Assembly: GCA_963854835.1 (NCBI GenBank) | Contig: OY978528.1 | Location: 39,850,960 to 39,914,959 of the forward strand | Source of the DNA: Megamerina dolium | Taxonomy: Eukaryota; Arthropoda; Insecta; Diptera; Megamerinidae | Direction: 5' to 3' | Length of the DNA: 64,000 nt | In this document: positions 47,880-59,767 of the stretch, in pieces | Numbering within the stretch: position 1 is the first letter of the stretch | Layout of the letters: every line of letters starts with the position of its first letter | The notes under the pieces: model-generated | Told to the model about the DNA's origin: nothing | What the model saw: the letters and a program-made list of their open reading frames with translations, nothing else | Database searches by the model: none | Program-made: the position numbers and the translations under genes

Positions 47880-49535
47880 TCCAAGAAATTATCCTTATTA
47901 TGAGTTGGATTGTGAATTTCATTAGATTGGGTTGGATTTCCTTCCATCAATGAAAGCAGCCTTTCTAGTTGTTGTTTCGTACTCACAACCTTAGACATGC
48001 ATGAAATTAATATACATTATTTAAAATTAGTGTTTAGTCGCACAAAAAGTAAAGAATAAATGCAAAATACTTACATTTTCAACAATTTCTCACACTACGC
48101 TACAGCAACGAAAGCAAAATTCTGTTCGACAGAAAATAAATTCAGAACAAGTACAGAACAGGGGCCATTGAGCTTGGAAAAAATTAAGAATTTTAATGGT
48201 ATACAAATATTTTGGTGCAAACTTATATTACATCCAAAGGAGGAATTTTCGAAAATTTGAAAAGCAGATATTATTTTCAAAAAATGGGTTTTATAGGAAA
48301 CGTCTTTTCAATATCTTTCCACAGATGTATAACGATGTAGAACACTGTATATGAACATTTTATTTTTACTTTATGAAAAACAAATAAAAAATATGTATAA
48401 ATTTTTTTTTAATAATTTTTTTTCGAAAAAAACCTTAATAAAAAATTAACACCGGGTTAAAGGTCATACAATTTCCTTTCCGAGGGTAAACAAAACATAT
48501 TTTAAAGAAATGTTTACGTATTTTTAATATTGTATATTTTTTTGTGTGTATACTCAATTGTATATTTCAGTATGACTGACCTTCAATACATTTCCTATAT
48601 TCAAATTTGGTTTCACGACCAATAGTATTTTAGCACCAAAAACTTTTTTTCATGACCGGCATTTGGCTGGTTTTGGCAGCGATTTAGCAGCAATGTTTCT
48701 TTTGCGAGTCCAGCCTTTGGCGGAACGCTAAAAAATAACCCTTATATATCCGAAATCGGCTTCGCGATGCATGTTAGCACCAAAGTCTCTTTAGCGGAGT
48801 TAAAACAATAAGCCCTATAAGTCAGCCTTGCGACCAATAGTATTTTAGCAGTCATACTAAAAAATGTAATTGAGTATGCACATAAAATATTAAAAAAAAA
48901 TTTTTTTATTTTTTAAAATATTTATTTTATGTACCGTTGTATGGCCTTTAACCTGGTCCTAAGTTCTCTATCGGAATTTTTTCGAAAAAAAAAATTAATT
49001 TTTTAAATGGCACAAAACTTGACATATTGAGAGCCAAAAAAAAACTATGTTGTGTACACTCCGGGCAAATGACACATACTGAAAATGAAAGCTATGGAAT
49101 GAGGTTATGACATGAATATAGTTTCAGTATTGTCTGATGCTTATATCCCGAACTACGCCATCTGTTGTAAATTCCGCATTTTTAATTTGCGCTCCCAATA
49201 TAAAACTATTTTATTTTTCGTCATAACTTTAAAAAAATATACTTTTTATATAGAGTGCTACATTAGTGGAAAAGTATAAAAAAGCCCTTTCCAATGATTT
49301 TTGAAATTCAGGTATACATACATTTAAAATTTTTGAAAATTCCTCCTTTGCCCCTCCATAGCACCTATAATATAAGTTTGTACCGGATAGTTTGTATACC
49401 GTTAAAATAATAAGAATGGACAATATTCTGCACTTATGCATGGTTTTACAGCTCATAACATTCATTACATTCAATCTTCCATCTTCGATAACTAAGGGAG
49501 ATCAAACCCAACTCATAATAAAGGCCAAATTGCTT
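47880..49535. repeat. 1.65-kb imperfect palindrome (foldback-like)
   Basis: Four inverted pairs share roughly one centre near 48.7 kb: CCTTATTATGAGTTGG (47890) with CCAACTCATAATAAAGG (49509); AAAGGAGGAATTTTCGAAAA (48236) with TTTTGAAAATTCCTCCTTTG (49331); GGGTTAAAGGTCATACAA (48453) with TTGTATGGCCTTTAACC (48937); TATACTCAATTGTATATTTC (48549) with AATTGAGTATGCA (48868). The centre has diverged direct repeats (ACGACCAATAGTATTTTAGCA at 48615 and 48830). No coding frame. It looks like an old foldback element or long-TIR MITE. It starts just after the Tc1/mariner relic. Confidence 0.6.
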
Positions 49536-49703
49536 ATTAAAATATCATCAGCAGGTAAGAGCTAAATTGATGAATTTTAAGAATTTTTTGCTACACTGAA
49601 TTAAAAATACAATAATAGTAGAACTGGAATGAGTGTTTAAATGAATAAATGATCTAGTTCTTTTTGTACTCGTATACAATATATTTAATAAAGCAAATAT
49701 ACT

Positions 49704-49709
49704 TTTATT
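49704..49709 (-). promoter_or_regulatory. Polyadenylation signal AATAAA, gene B
   Basis: AATAAA on the minus strand about 75 nt after the gene B stop codon. Position and hexamer fit; no transcript evidence. Confidence 0.45.
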
Positions 49710-49783
49710 AGAGCAGACTCCACTCTATAAAAATACACTTGCATTGTATAATAAATACATCCTAAATATGATCTCTATTAATT

Positions 49784-51788
49784 TCAAGTATTTTTTTGAA
49801 GACGACACATTTCTTCATACGATGCATTTGGTAGAACATCTTGACTTAGTTGAATTAAATTTTTCAATGGACATTTAAAAACGCAACCGGGCACAGTAAA
49901 TTCTTCGCCGTCACCTTCTGGTTGATTTTTAAAGTAAATCTTAACGAATAGGTACAAATAAATAATAACAAGTAATATAGAAATCATTAATTAAATTAGT
50001 AGTACCTCAACATAGTAATCATTAGATTTCGGATTTTTATGCAATTCAAATGAAATTAGTGCCGCAAAATTAGGCATTTTAGGTTTCCAAACTTTCAGGG
50101 CCATCAATATGTTTGTAATAGACCAGTCATGTGCACAATACATAAACACTTTACGTTCGCTTGGCATTAGATTACCTTCTGCCTTCGCTTGCATTTCATC
50201 AAACATTTTCTTTAGAAATTGACCAGCTTTAATTCGTTGCATCTCTCTTGTATACGCCATGTAAATGTAATTATTCTCAGCCAGCGGTAAGAGACGATCT
50301 GGAAAATATTCTCGAGTCCATTTTGGTAATTCTAAACCATAACGTTTCTGAACATGAAGGATAAAAGTAGAGAATCGTGTTATCGAAAAAAAACTGCATA
50401 GCCATTTTTTATTTCTGTGATTTTACAAACTCGATTTTACAGTAAGTTATAAAGGGTCACTTTGTAAACCAAGCGAATACAGATGAAATTTTGACATCAC
50501 CCATAACATAAAAACATCTGGTACTTTCCTCCAGATACTAACTAAACCTAAACACTCCCTCTTAGTCCCTCATTTTTATTTTTGCTTTTTTTTTTCAAGT
50601 AAGCAAGGGATGTAAGCGTATAATCAACGTGAACAATTGAAATTACCTCAAGAAATAAATTCGTCAAATTCTTTTTGAGAAACACTACTCTACATGTAAA
50701 ATTAAGATAAACAGTTTCAAATAAAATCATTTGGAGGAAACCCCAACGAAATTTTTCCAAACAATTATTATTAAATATGACTGATTTTATCATACATACG
50801 CGAAAGTGGAAAATATTTGTGGTCGCTCCCAATAATAATAATTAGATTTACATACCTCAGCCAAAAGAGTTATATATAAACCCCATACATCATCTGCATT
50901 TGTTACATTCTGACCAGTGAATTTTGTTAATTTTCTAAATAATACTGCATTCTCTTCCAATTCGTGTTTTAACTCTGGTAATTGGAAAATGTCCTCATGT
51001 GCCTTATCATAGCGTGGACACTTGGCAGTCATTCGTAAATGCTATACTCGAATGCACATACATATTCAAAACGAATAAATTTGTAATAGTTAATTCAATA
51101 CAAACGAGTGTACGCTTACAATATCCTTTTCTGTAGGTTCCGTGTAAATCGGTATCGGTTGCCAATTGTAATTCCTATTCCATTCCATTGGTGTATGCTT
51201 AGGTGGGAATGTTGCTGCTAAAACAGTTGCCAAAGACATCATGGTACGTGGTGATGCTGATGCTTTGGCATATAAAACCTAATCAAATCATTATAATTTG
51301 TCATAAAAGTGGTGAATAAAATGCACAACAAATATTTACATCATATTTATAATAGGGTCCAAAGAAATCTCGATAACGTTTATGCAACCATTTTCCTATG
51401 GTGAAAAGTTCATCTTTTCCTTCCTTAATAAGAAACAAAGTTATTGAATACATAAATATGAATATGACCATCTTACGTACATTTGTTATATGACCCCAAC
51501 CATAAGGAGCGAAAGAGCTGTCTCTATACGGATCATTTTGATATGTGTTTACTGGTGTACGCACTCCATGACGAAAAATCTACAAATTTACAAATATTTA
51601 TATATGTAGTCTTAGAACACTAACTGCTACGTGTCAATTGATTGATATTGAATATAGTTTACCACATGTACAAGCTGTAAGGTTGCATTACGAGATTCAT
51701 TTATTGTCGTTGGAGCGATTTCGGAAAATATTAGATTAACATAAATTACACTAAGATAAAAAAGAATTGAGAGCACACTATAGCCCAT
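49784..51788 (-). CDS. Histidine acid phosphatase gene B (7 exons, 383 aa)
   Basis: Exons: 51788-51663, 51579-51481, 51423-51340, 51278-51120, 51041-50856, 50347-50006, 49939-49784, all GT-AG, all phase 0. ATG 51788 opens a clean signal peptide (MGYSVLSILFYLSVIYV), so the product should enter the secretory path. The motifs are RHGVRTP (Arg45, His46, Arg49), Arg114 in PRTMMS, and His291-Asp292 in YCAHDWS, where Trp replaces the usual Thr after HD. C-x3-C-P-L (GCVFKCPL) and the CPRY/EMC cysteines are kept. N-x-T/S sites occur at NAT just before the first strand, NVT and NAS. The last intron uses donor GTACTA. It is most similar to gene C (shared HLRM, KRYGLELP, YEEMCR). Introns are 57-508 bp. 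Confidence 0.94.
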
Positions 51789-53517
51789 ATTGATGAGTGA
51801 ACAAGTTGATTAAATTCGAAGTAAAAACTGAAGGTTAAATTGACTTTGAGGAGCTTTTAAATGAAATCAACCACGAAAAAAAAAAAAATTATGCAAATAA
51901 ATAAAAATATATCAAATATCATTGAAAAGAATAGGTAAAGTTTCTTTTCGAAAAACCCCAACGAAGAAGAAAGAACAATTAAATATATTTGTGTCAGCAA
52001 TGAAATAAAAAAAAACAGTCTTGGTATTAGGGGTATTTACTCTTTCAGACAAATCCTGAGAGAGTAGATTTGGATGAAGAGAAGAGAAAGAGATTTAGGA
52101 AATGAAGTGAAAAAGAATGATTGGAGGAGTGGAAAGTAAATGTGTTTCCTTTTAGAACTTCTTTGACTCTTTTATATATCACAGAAGTCTGTCATAGAAT
52201 AAGAAATGCACCATATACATTTCCAATACATTTGCCCCCAAGATACAAAATCGAGTTCTAGGATTATCTCCAACTTCCTGCAGCCTGGATACCCACATTG
52301 AGTTTTCGATTATGTATTATTATGCTGTCATTAATGGTCTCCATAAACTATGCGTTGTAATCAATTAGACCATCGATCGATCTTCTTTCCTTCCACATTA
52401 CAAACTTCGCTCAACCAAATATGATGATTGGCAATTCATCGCAAAACCACAACTCACAAGTTAATCAGCTATTTAATTCACCTGAACTTTAAAACATCCC
52501 AGAACGCAAATAGATTCAAACCTCTTCCTTCCTGCGGCTTACTTTAGTTTTGACTTACATTTTTAGGTAATCTTTAAAGTCGTGAGGGCTTTTTCACGGA
52601 CGCTCATTGCAGTTTAGCTGTCTCTATATACTCTAATCTGCTTTACGCGCCATTTGTTGTGTTATTACTCAGTTTTCTACTTTCAGTATGGTGAACTCTA
52701 CCGATTACCGAGAAGCATTTTATATTTTCATCCAGGTAAAACCCAGCACCCGTTACAGTCTTGACGCCGTCTGCGAAGAAAATGTTAGTAAAGGCTCCTA
52801 AAATGGGCTTTAATTTCTCTATTATTCCCTCTTACAGAATACAGCGAACTTATCGTCTTCATTGCGTCTTGTTGGATCATTAAATCAAATGAAAGCAAGT
52901 CCAACAAGGCTTTTAACACTTAACCAGACCTATATCCAAACACGTTTTGCAGAGCCCTATAGACTATAATTGTCAAATGACATAATATGAAGTATATAAT
53001 TGTGATGCGAACTATTAGAAATTTAGCCATCTTTTCAGTACAATTTAAATTATCTGCTATATTTATCTTGAGGGAATTCGAAGTTCCTTTATTCTGTTAA
53101 ATAACAAATAATATATTGGTTGAATGCCCCTATTGGATATATATGTACATAAAATGAAAAAATATTTATTTATAATAAACCAAATACAGTTGTTCAATAA
53201 CAAACTGCATGTCAATGTAAATACACATTCATTTAAATTTAGAAACATATTGGATACAATAGACAATAGTAAAAATAGTCCACACATTATCAACTAATCA
53301 TATAAACTATACGAATTTGTATTTAAACATAAACAACAACAAAACTTTAATCTAAAGTCAATATTTTGTATATGAAAGCACCTAACTTACCATTAAGTAA
53401 GGCTTGCCACGAAAATAAAGCATTCTGACTTAAAAGTGGTTTTGAGGTTATAGCTGGCCATACTTATTTATAAAAATTTAATAATTCATTAATTTCTACG
53501 TTAGTATACATACATTT
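51789..53517. other. Spacer between genes B and C
   Basis: AT-rich DNA that must hold the gene B promoter and 5' UTR. A less AT-rich patch at 52230-52930 shows no recognisable protein or repeat. No SINE or transposase fragment is seen. Confidence 0.4.
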
Positions 53518-53523
53518 TTTATT
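53518..53523 (-). promoter_or_regulatory. Polyadenylation signal AATAAA, gene C
   Basis: AATAAA on the minus strand about 65 nt after the gene C stop codon. Confidence 0.45.
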
Positions 53524-53587
53524 CCAATATATATAGAAAGCATATAAATTACTACACTTCAGAAAAAACTATAGAAAAATCATAGAA

Positions 53588-55327
53588 TTAAATACTTTGT
53601 GGGCGACACATTTCTTCATATGATGCATTCGGTAAAACATCCTTCGTTAATTCAATTACACTTTTCAGTGGGCATTTAAAATTACATCCTGGTACAGTCA
53701 ATTTTTCAACATCATCATTTGGTTTATTCTTATAGTAAATCTATGTATATAAATACGAGTATTCAAAAATATATATAATATTGTATTACAAGAATGTACA
53801 TAACTAATATGTAACAATTATTATAAATTACCTCAATATAATATTCATTCGTTTTGGGATTTTTATGCAATTCAAATGTAACCAATGCCGCAAAATCTGG
53901 CATTCTTGGTTGCCAAACTTTGAGAGCAACGAGAATATTTGTAATAGTCCAATCGTGAGCACAATACATAAACATTTTACGTTCTTTCGGTATCAGCGTG
54001 CCGTCTGTTTTGGCTTGCATTTCATGCAACATTTTCTGTAAGAATGGGCCAGCTTTGATTCGTTGCATTTCACGCGTATACACCATATACAAGTAATATT
54101 TCTCAGCCAATGGTAATAGACGGTGAGGGAAATATTCTTTCGTCCAAGATGGTAACTCCAATCCATAACGTTTCTATAGTAATACAGACGATTCCAAAAC
54201 ACACCAAAGGAAATACACAAAAATATTAAAGCAATTACAAAAAATAATTTAAAAAAAAAGCTCCAATAATCTGAAAAAAAAAGAACGAGTCAATATTATT
54301 GAATTTATCTGCTTTTAAATATTTTTTTACACGATGACGTCATATGTAAACATGGTTGATCTCAGCTGGTCAAAATACAAAATTTTGATTTACCTCAGTA
54401 TTCAGATCTATATAAAGAGCCCATATATCTCGGACCGTTGTCATATTCTGACCAGTGTGTTTACTTAATTCTGTAAATAACGAATCATATCTCTTCAATT
54501 CACATTTCACTTCTGGCAACTGAAGGACTTCCTTAAATACTTTATCATATCGTGGACATTTGGCAGACATTCTTAGATGCTATTGGAATCAAATATTTTG
54601 AAATATTTTATTCAATAAAAAGTATTTCTTTTAATTCATTTACCACATAACTTACAATATCTTTTTTTTCAGAATCCGCATAATATGGAATTGGTTGCCA
54701 ATTAAGATGATCATTCCATTCCATTGGAGTATTTTTTGGTTGAAATGCTCCAGCCAAAACAGTTGCTAATGACATTAGAGTACGTGTTGAAGATGATGCT
54801 TTGGCATATAGAAACTATAAAAATTGAAATTTAAATTCTATTATTTAAAATGTATTCAATTTGTATTGTCATAAAAGCCGTATTATACATCATCCTTATA
54901 ATATGATCCCAAAAGATGACGATAACGTCTATTTAACCATTTTCCCAGGTAGAAAAGTTCACGTTTGCCTTCCTTAAATGAAACCGTAAAATCTAAAATG
55001 TATACGTGCTAATAATATTTACGCTAATACGTTACGACTACTCACATTGGTGATTTGTCCCCAGCCATATGGTGGAAATGTGTAATTTACATAAGGATCA
55101 TTTTCATATGGTACCACTACCAATGTACGCATTCCATGACGAAAAAGCTATTGAAAATCATATATTAAAAAACGTTTGTTCTTATTTTTTTTTAAGGATT
55201 TACCTACCACATGCACTAGCTGCAACGTTTCATTACGTGATCCCTCCTGTATGTTGGTGGATAGTGTAAATGAAATATAAATTGTGATAAAATAAAAAAT
55301 AGCTAATATCATACAACGATTAGCCAT
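53588..55327 (-). CDS. Histidine acid phosphatase gene C (7 exons, 381 aa), altered active-site loop
   Basis: Exons: 55327-55208, 55147-55046, 54972-54889, 54814-54656, 54579-54394, 54173-53832, 53740-53588, all GT-AG and phase 0. The start ATG 55327 gives a signal peptide (MANRCMILAIFYFITIYISF); an upstream in-frame ATG at 55402 would bury it behind 25 polar residues. The catalytic motif is RHGMRTL (Arg43, His44, Arg47): the Pro of RHGxRTP is Leu, and exon 2 is one codon longer (102 nt, LVVVPYENDP), unlike all three paralogues. The rest is intact: Arg113 in TRTLMS, His290-Asp291 in YCAHDWT, GCNFKCPL, EEMCR. Frames and splice sites are clean, so it should be expressed, but substrate handling near the phosphate site may differ. 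Donor 3 (GTATAA) is weak. Confidence 0.93.
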
Positions 55328-56764
55328 GTCTGTTAATATGTAAATACGTAGATAGTGTTTGACTTCAAATGAGTGACTGTTAAGGTTTGCTATGCGGAAC
55401 AAATATATGTATACATGTGTGTATGTACTATATGTATATGATTGTAAATATTTATTTTAATTTTATAAATTGTATAAAGTAATAATAATAATTGTGTAAA
55501 TTTATTTTGTACCGATACAAATAAGATCAAGCTCAGACAATCATAAGCAATCGTCTGTAAAACTACCCAAATGGAAAATGTATCATTGACGCTTCATTGA
55601 ACGTAAAATTGTACTGAATTTCATTTAATTTCATATCGAGTACTATCAGCTAAAATCCAGGAAAAATGCTGCTGATTGTTATCTTCCATATTTGTGGCTT
55701 ATGCAAGACATTCTATCATTTTGTTTGCTAATTTCTATGTATTCGACAATTAATGATATCAATGAAAATGTTAGGACTACTTACATCAATTAATGCCGAA
55801 AATGTTTACAATATTAAAGAACAACTTCTTTATTACTTTTCGGTATTATCACAAAAAAAAATTTACATAATGTAAAAGTAATTGTATTATTTCGAATCGA
55901 AATATTTGGTGGACACCATAAAATGGTGGAGAGCAATACTCTCGAATGAACTGACGCCGAAAAATTTAGTGTAAGAAAGTGTTACTTCCAAAGGCATTGC
56001 CAGTTTCTTACACATTCCACAAACCTTAGAGTAGATCAATGGTGTGCAAACCCCCAGTTTACGAGATCTTAGAAGAAATGTTTCACCTTTAGAAAAGTTT
56101 TATAAAAATCTGTAAGGTAGAGAATTATTAAATTTAGTTCATAATGCAAATAATATTTATTCATTAATTGGCTCAACATATCGATGTGAACAGCTGTTCT
56201 CCAAAATGCTATTACAACAAAATTTTTACAGCACCGGAAGTCATACTTTTTTGACTTTATTGCTTTATAATTAATATTTTATTCATAAAATTCTTGGTAT
56301 GTTGGTGCAACCGATACCATATACATATATCACATATTCATATTTGTAGATTAAAAAATTACGAGTCAAAAAAGGTGTCAATTAACGACTACGATTCGCG
56401 GAAATAACGTTAAATCGATTCTGTCCCATGTTATGAAAATGTTGCCCACCCTTGGTACAGATAGATATTGCTCTAAGCGTGGGGCTATAGTGTTTACAAA
56501 TAAGCTATCAAAAACAATAAACCCATTTATATTCCATTAAATTTTCGAACTTTTTCGTTCAAACAAATATTCACCAAATGTCTTCAAAGACGGATACCCA
56601 ATTTGTCCTTCCAGGGCAATTATGCCCGTCTTATTTATATAACACATGACAAGTATGTAAATATATGTTAATGTATAAGTATAAATATTTCCAAATAAGT
56701 AAATACCTACGCACTTATTCAAATTTATAAATTTTTCTATTTAATTCTTAAATATATGCAATCA
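55328..56764. other. Spacer between genes C and D
   Basis: AT-rich DNA holding the gene C promoter region. No transposon protein, RNA gene or long repeat is recognised. Confidence 0.4.
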
Positions 56765-56770
56765 TTTATT
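56765..56770 (-). promoter_or_regulatory. Polyadenylation signal AATAAA, gene D
   Basis: AATAAA on the minus strand about 140 nt after the gene D stop codon. Confidence 0.4.
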
Positions 56771-56911
56771 TTATAGACGGCACTTATATAATAATTATAT
56801 GTTATTATAATTTAGTAAATAGTTTAAATTGTAACTATGTTCAGTTAATACTGTAAAATAAAGCACGTGTGCAGCAAACATACTACCATTTGTACGTACG
56901 TACTCACTTTC

Positions 56912-59767
56912 CTATTGACTTTGATTCAAATCGACTGGACGAGGCGGTGGTTCAACGAAATCACTATTTTTTGCTTTACAACGTTCCTCATACGGTTCAT
57001 TTGGTAGCACATCACCACTCAATGTAATTAACTTCTCCAACGGACATTTCAGCTCACAATTAGGAACTTTTAATTGTTTCAAGCAGCCTTTTGCATCGTT
57101 ACGTAAAAATATCTATATGAAAAATGTTGATAAAATTAGTTTATTCAGGATATGAAACAAATTTGTTAAATTTTTATTTTTTACCTCAACATAATATTCA
57201 CCAGTTTGACTATTTTTATGCAATTCAAAGATGGCCATAATAGAGAAGAGTGGCAATTGTCGTTGCCACACATTCAATGCAGATAATATATTGCCCACAG
57301 TCCAATCATGTCCGGTGTAAATGAATAGTTTACGATCTTTTGGATTCAGTTTCTGCTGAGTCTTCTCCAGCATTTCGTTAAACATTTTCTTTACGAATGG
57401 ACCTCCCTTAATTTTTTGCATTTCCTTTGTATACGCATTGTATATATAACTTTGTTCAGCTAAAAATTGCATTTTCAATGGATAATAGTCTTTTGTCCAT
57501 GCTGGCAATTCTAAGCCAAATTCTTTCTGAAAATTTGTTATTGTGTATGTTTACAATTAAATACTGCTCCGCATTTTATCTCATTTAGTTATTTATTTAT
57601 TTTTATTTTTACCTCAGCTTGTAACGTAATATAGATTGAATTCACATCGTCCGCTCCTTTAATGGGCATACCAGTTATTTTAGTTAAATTCGTAAAGAGT
57701 GACTCATATTGTGCCAATTCCGCTTTAACTTGTGGCAATTGCAACACTTCTTCACGTGCCTCAAAATAACGTGGACATGGTGTGCGTACTAAAAGTAACT
57801 GTAAAATATATGTTTGTAATTAAATGAATTCAATTTGATATCTAAAATATATAAATATTAGGTCGTATCAAGTTTTTTGAAAAAAAAAAGAAATTTCAAA
57901 TAGCTTTCGGAAAATTAAAAAGAGAATCTGATCTACCCTAATAAGCCACAGACGGTTTAATATTAAATTAAATACTTACTGAATCCTCTGCTAGTGGCTC
58001 CGATAAAATTGGTATTGGCTGCCAATTATAATGGGGATTCCATTCCATAGCTGTACCAGCTGGTGGAAACATACTAGCCAACACTGTAGATAATGACATT
58101 AAAGCACGGGGTGATGCTGTTGCTTGCGCATGTACACTCTAATAAAAATAAGATAGAAGATTTTTCTTATTTTGAATCATTTCATTTCAGAAAATGGTGA
58201 AAAACCCCAAATACTTACGTCGGGTGTATAAAATGGTTCCATATATTTGCCGTAACGTTTATTCAACCATTTACCCAAATCGAATAGTTGCTGTTTACCT
58301 TTCTGTAATTCAAGATATATATGTATATTCATAAGTATTTAGGTAATATTATGTCAATTTCTGTAAAATTTGAATTACATTTAATGGATTCGAATTCGAA
58401 TAGACCGACGTATTTTCAAAAAAAATATTCTTTTGTGCGCGATTTCTTCTGAAAGTAGAGAAGTTGGCGTAATTTTCATCCGATACAGTCCATTTTTGGC
58501 TATATATTACCGAAGGTTATCGTATGTACTGAGTTTCAGCTTGGCAACTACATATTTTCTAGGGTAAAGTGTGAAAACATACATTCGACAACATATCTTT
58601 GTATGGGAAGTAGGCGTCGTTTTCATACGATTACGCCTTAGTTCAAACTCGACTGTTAATGAGTTAATATTAAAGTATGTACTAAGTTTCGACAAATTTT
58701 GTTTATATTTTCGCTGACAGTGTATTCGAAAGAACACTTTTGTATGGGAGGTAGAAGACAGTTCCATCCGATTACGCCCATTTTCAAACTGGTCCATACA
58801 TTTGTAAATATAAGCATATGTACCAAACTTCAACATAATAGCGGTATATTTTCGCACACAAAGTGTTAAAGCACACCTTCGACAATATACTCTCGTATGG
58901 GAGGTGCGCGTGCTTTTTCTCCGATTAAGCCAATTCGTCTATTTGCTGGTAAAAGTAATTTTATATAAAAATGTTCAGAAAATTGCTTAAGAAGTACATC
59001 GTGTATCGTGTAAACAGACAGACAGATTTTGATTCTGATCAATAATATAATATTTTCCCATACCTCTCACCTTTAGAAATTACAAACGAAAGCAAAATCT
59101 CAATATACCTTTAACACCTTGAGTGCAAAATATAGAGATTATTGGAAAAAAAACTGATAATTATAATTTTTTAATGTTAATTTTGTTGCTCTATTAGGTT
59201 CTCTGCTCTTCCTACACACAAAACATTCACTTCTTTCCCTTGACAGAATATTATTAGTAGTGAGTTTATTAAACAAACAAATGGTCCATTGATGTGCTTC
59301 AAATTGAATCAACTTTAAAATGGTGCTTATTTTTGAAACTTTTGATAACCGTAATTTAAAAATTATAGCAAGTTTCGGTACTTTTACTCTAATGTATGTA
59401 TATAATATAAATAAATAAACTCACATTTGTCACATGTCCCCAACCGGTTGGATAGAATGAATCCTTAACATATGGATCATTAGGATATGTATCAACTGGT
59501 GTTCGTGGACCATGGCGAAAAACCTAAAAATCACCAACTTCGTTAGAACATACAACTTTCCATTGGAATGTATTCTTCTTCTTTTTCACTTACAATATGC
59601 ACCAGTTCCAGTGTCGAATTTGTTAAGTCGACTTCCGTTCTCTGACAATCAAACCGTGTATTTTTTGTATTAACATTCGTCACAAAGACCAAAATTAAAA
59701 TTAATGCAAACAAACCAAAACCCGCCATAGCAATCAAACGTTTACGACCAATTTGATTAAAAATCAT
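56912..59767 (-). CDS. Histidine acid phosphatase gene D (7 exons, 414 aa)
   Basis: Exons: 59767-59594, 59523-59425, 58302-58219, 58138-57980, 57798-57613, 57526-57185, 57112-56912, all GT-AG and phase 0. The N-terminus is basic (IGRKR) and followed by a strongly hydrophobic segment (residues 12-30, GFGLFALILILVFV), so a membrane anchor or uncleaved signal is likely, as in gene A. Motifs: RHGPRTP (Arg61, His62, Arg65), Arg130 in PRALMS (Thr to Ala next to it), His307-Asp308 in YTGHDWT, C-x3-C (NCELKCPL) and ERCK. The C-terminal tail (VEPPPRPVDLNQSQ) resembles that of gene A and is missing from B and C. Sequons NST and NLT. Intron 2 is 1122 bp and carries a degenerate tandem repeat; other introns are 70-181 bp. 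Confidence 0.94.
58430..58950. repeat. Diverged tandem repeat in gene D intron 2, about 145-bp unit
   Basis: TTTGTATGGGAAGTAGGCG near 58600, TTTGTATGGGAGGTAGAAG near 58739 and CTCGTATGGGAGGTGCGCG near 58891, each followed by a form of TTTTCATCCGATTACGCC. A fourth decayed unit lies near 58450. The 116-codon minus-strand frame here is repeat-derived. The same motif occurs reversed at 34.4 kb. Confidence 0.65.

Noticed and set aside
52550..52980. Less AT-rich patch between genes B and C as a possible extra gene
   Set aside because: Translation in six frames gave no family resemblance or consistent exon structure; I report it only as spacer.
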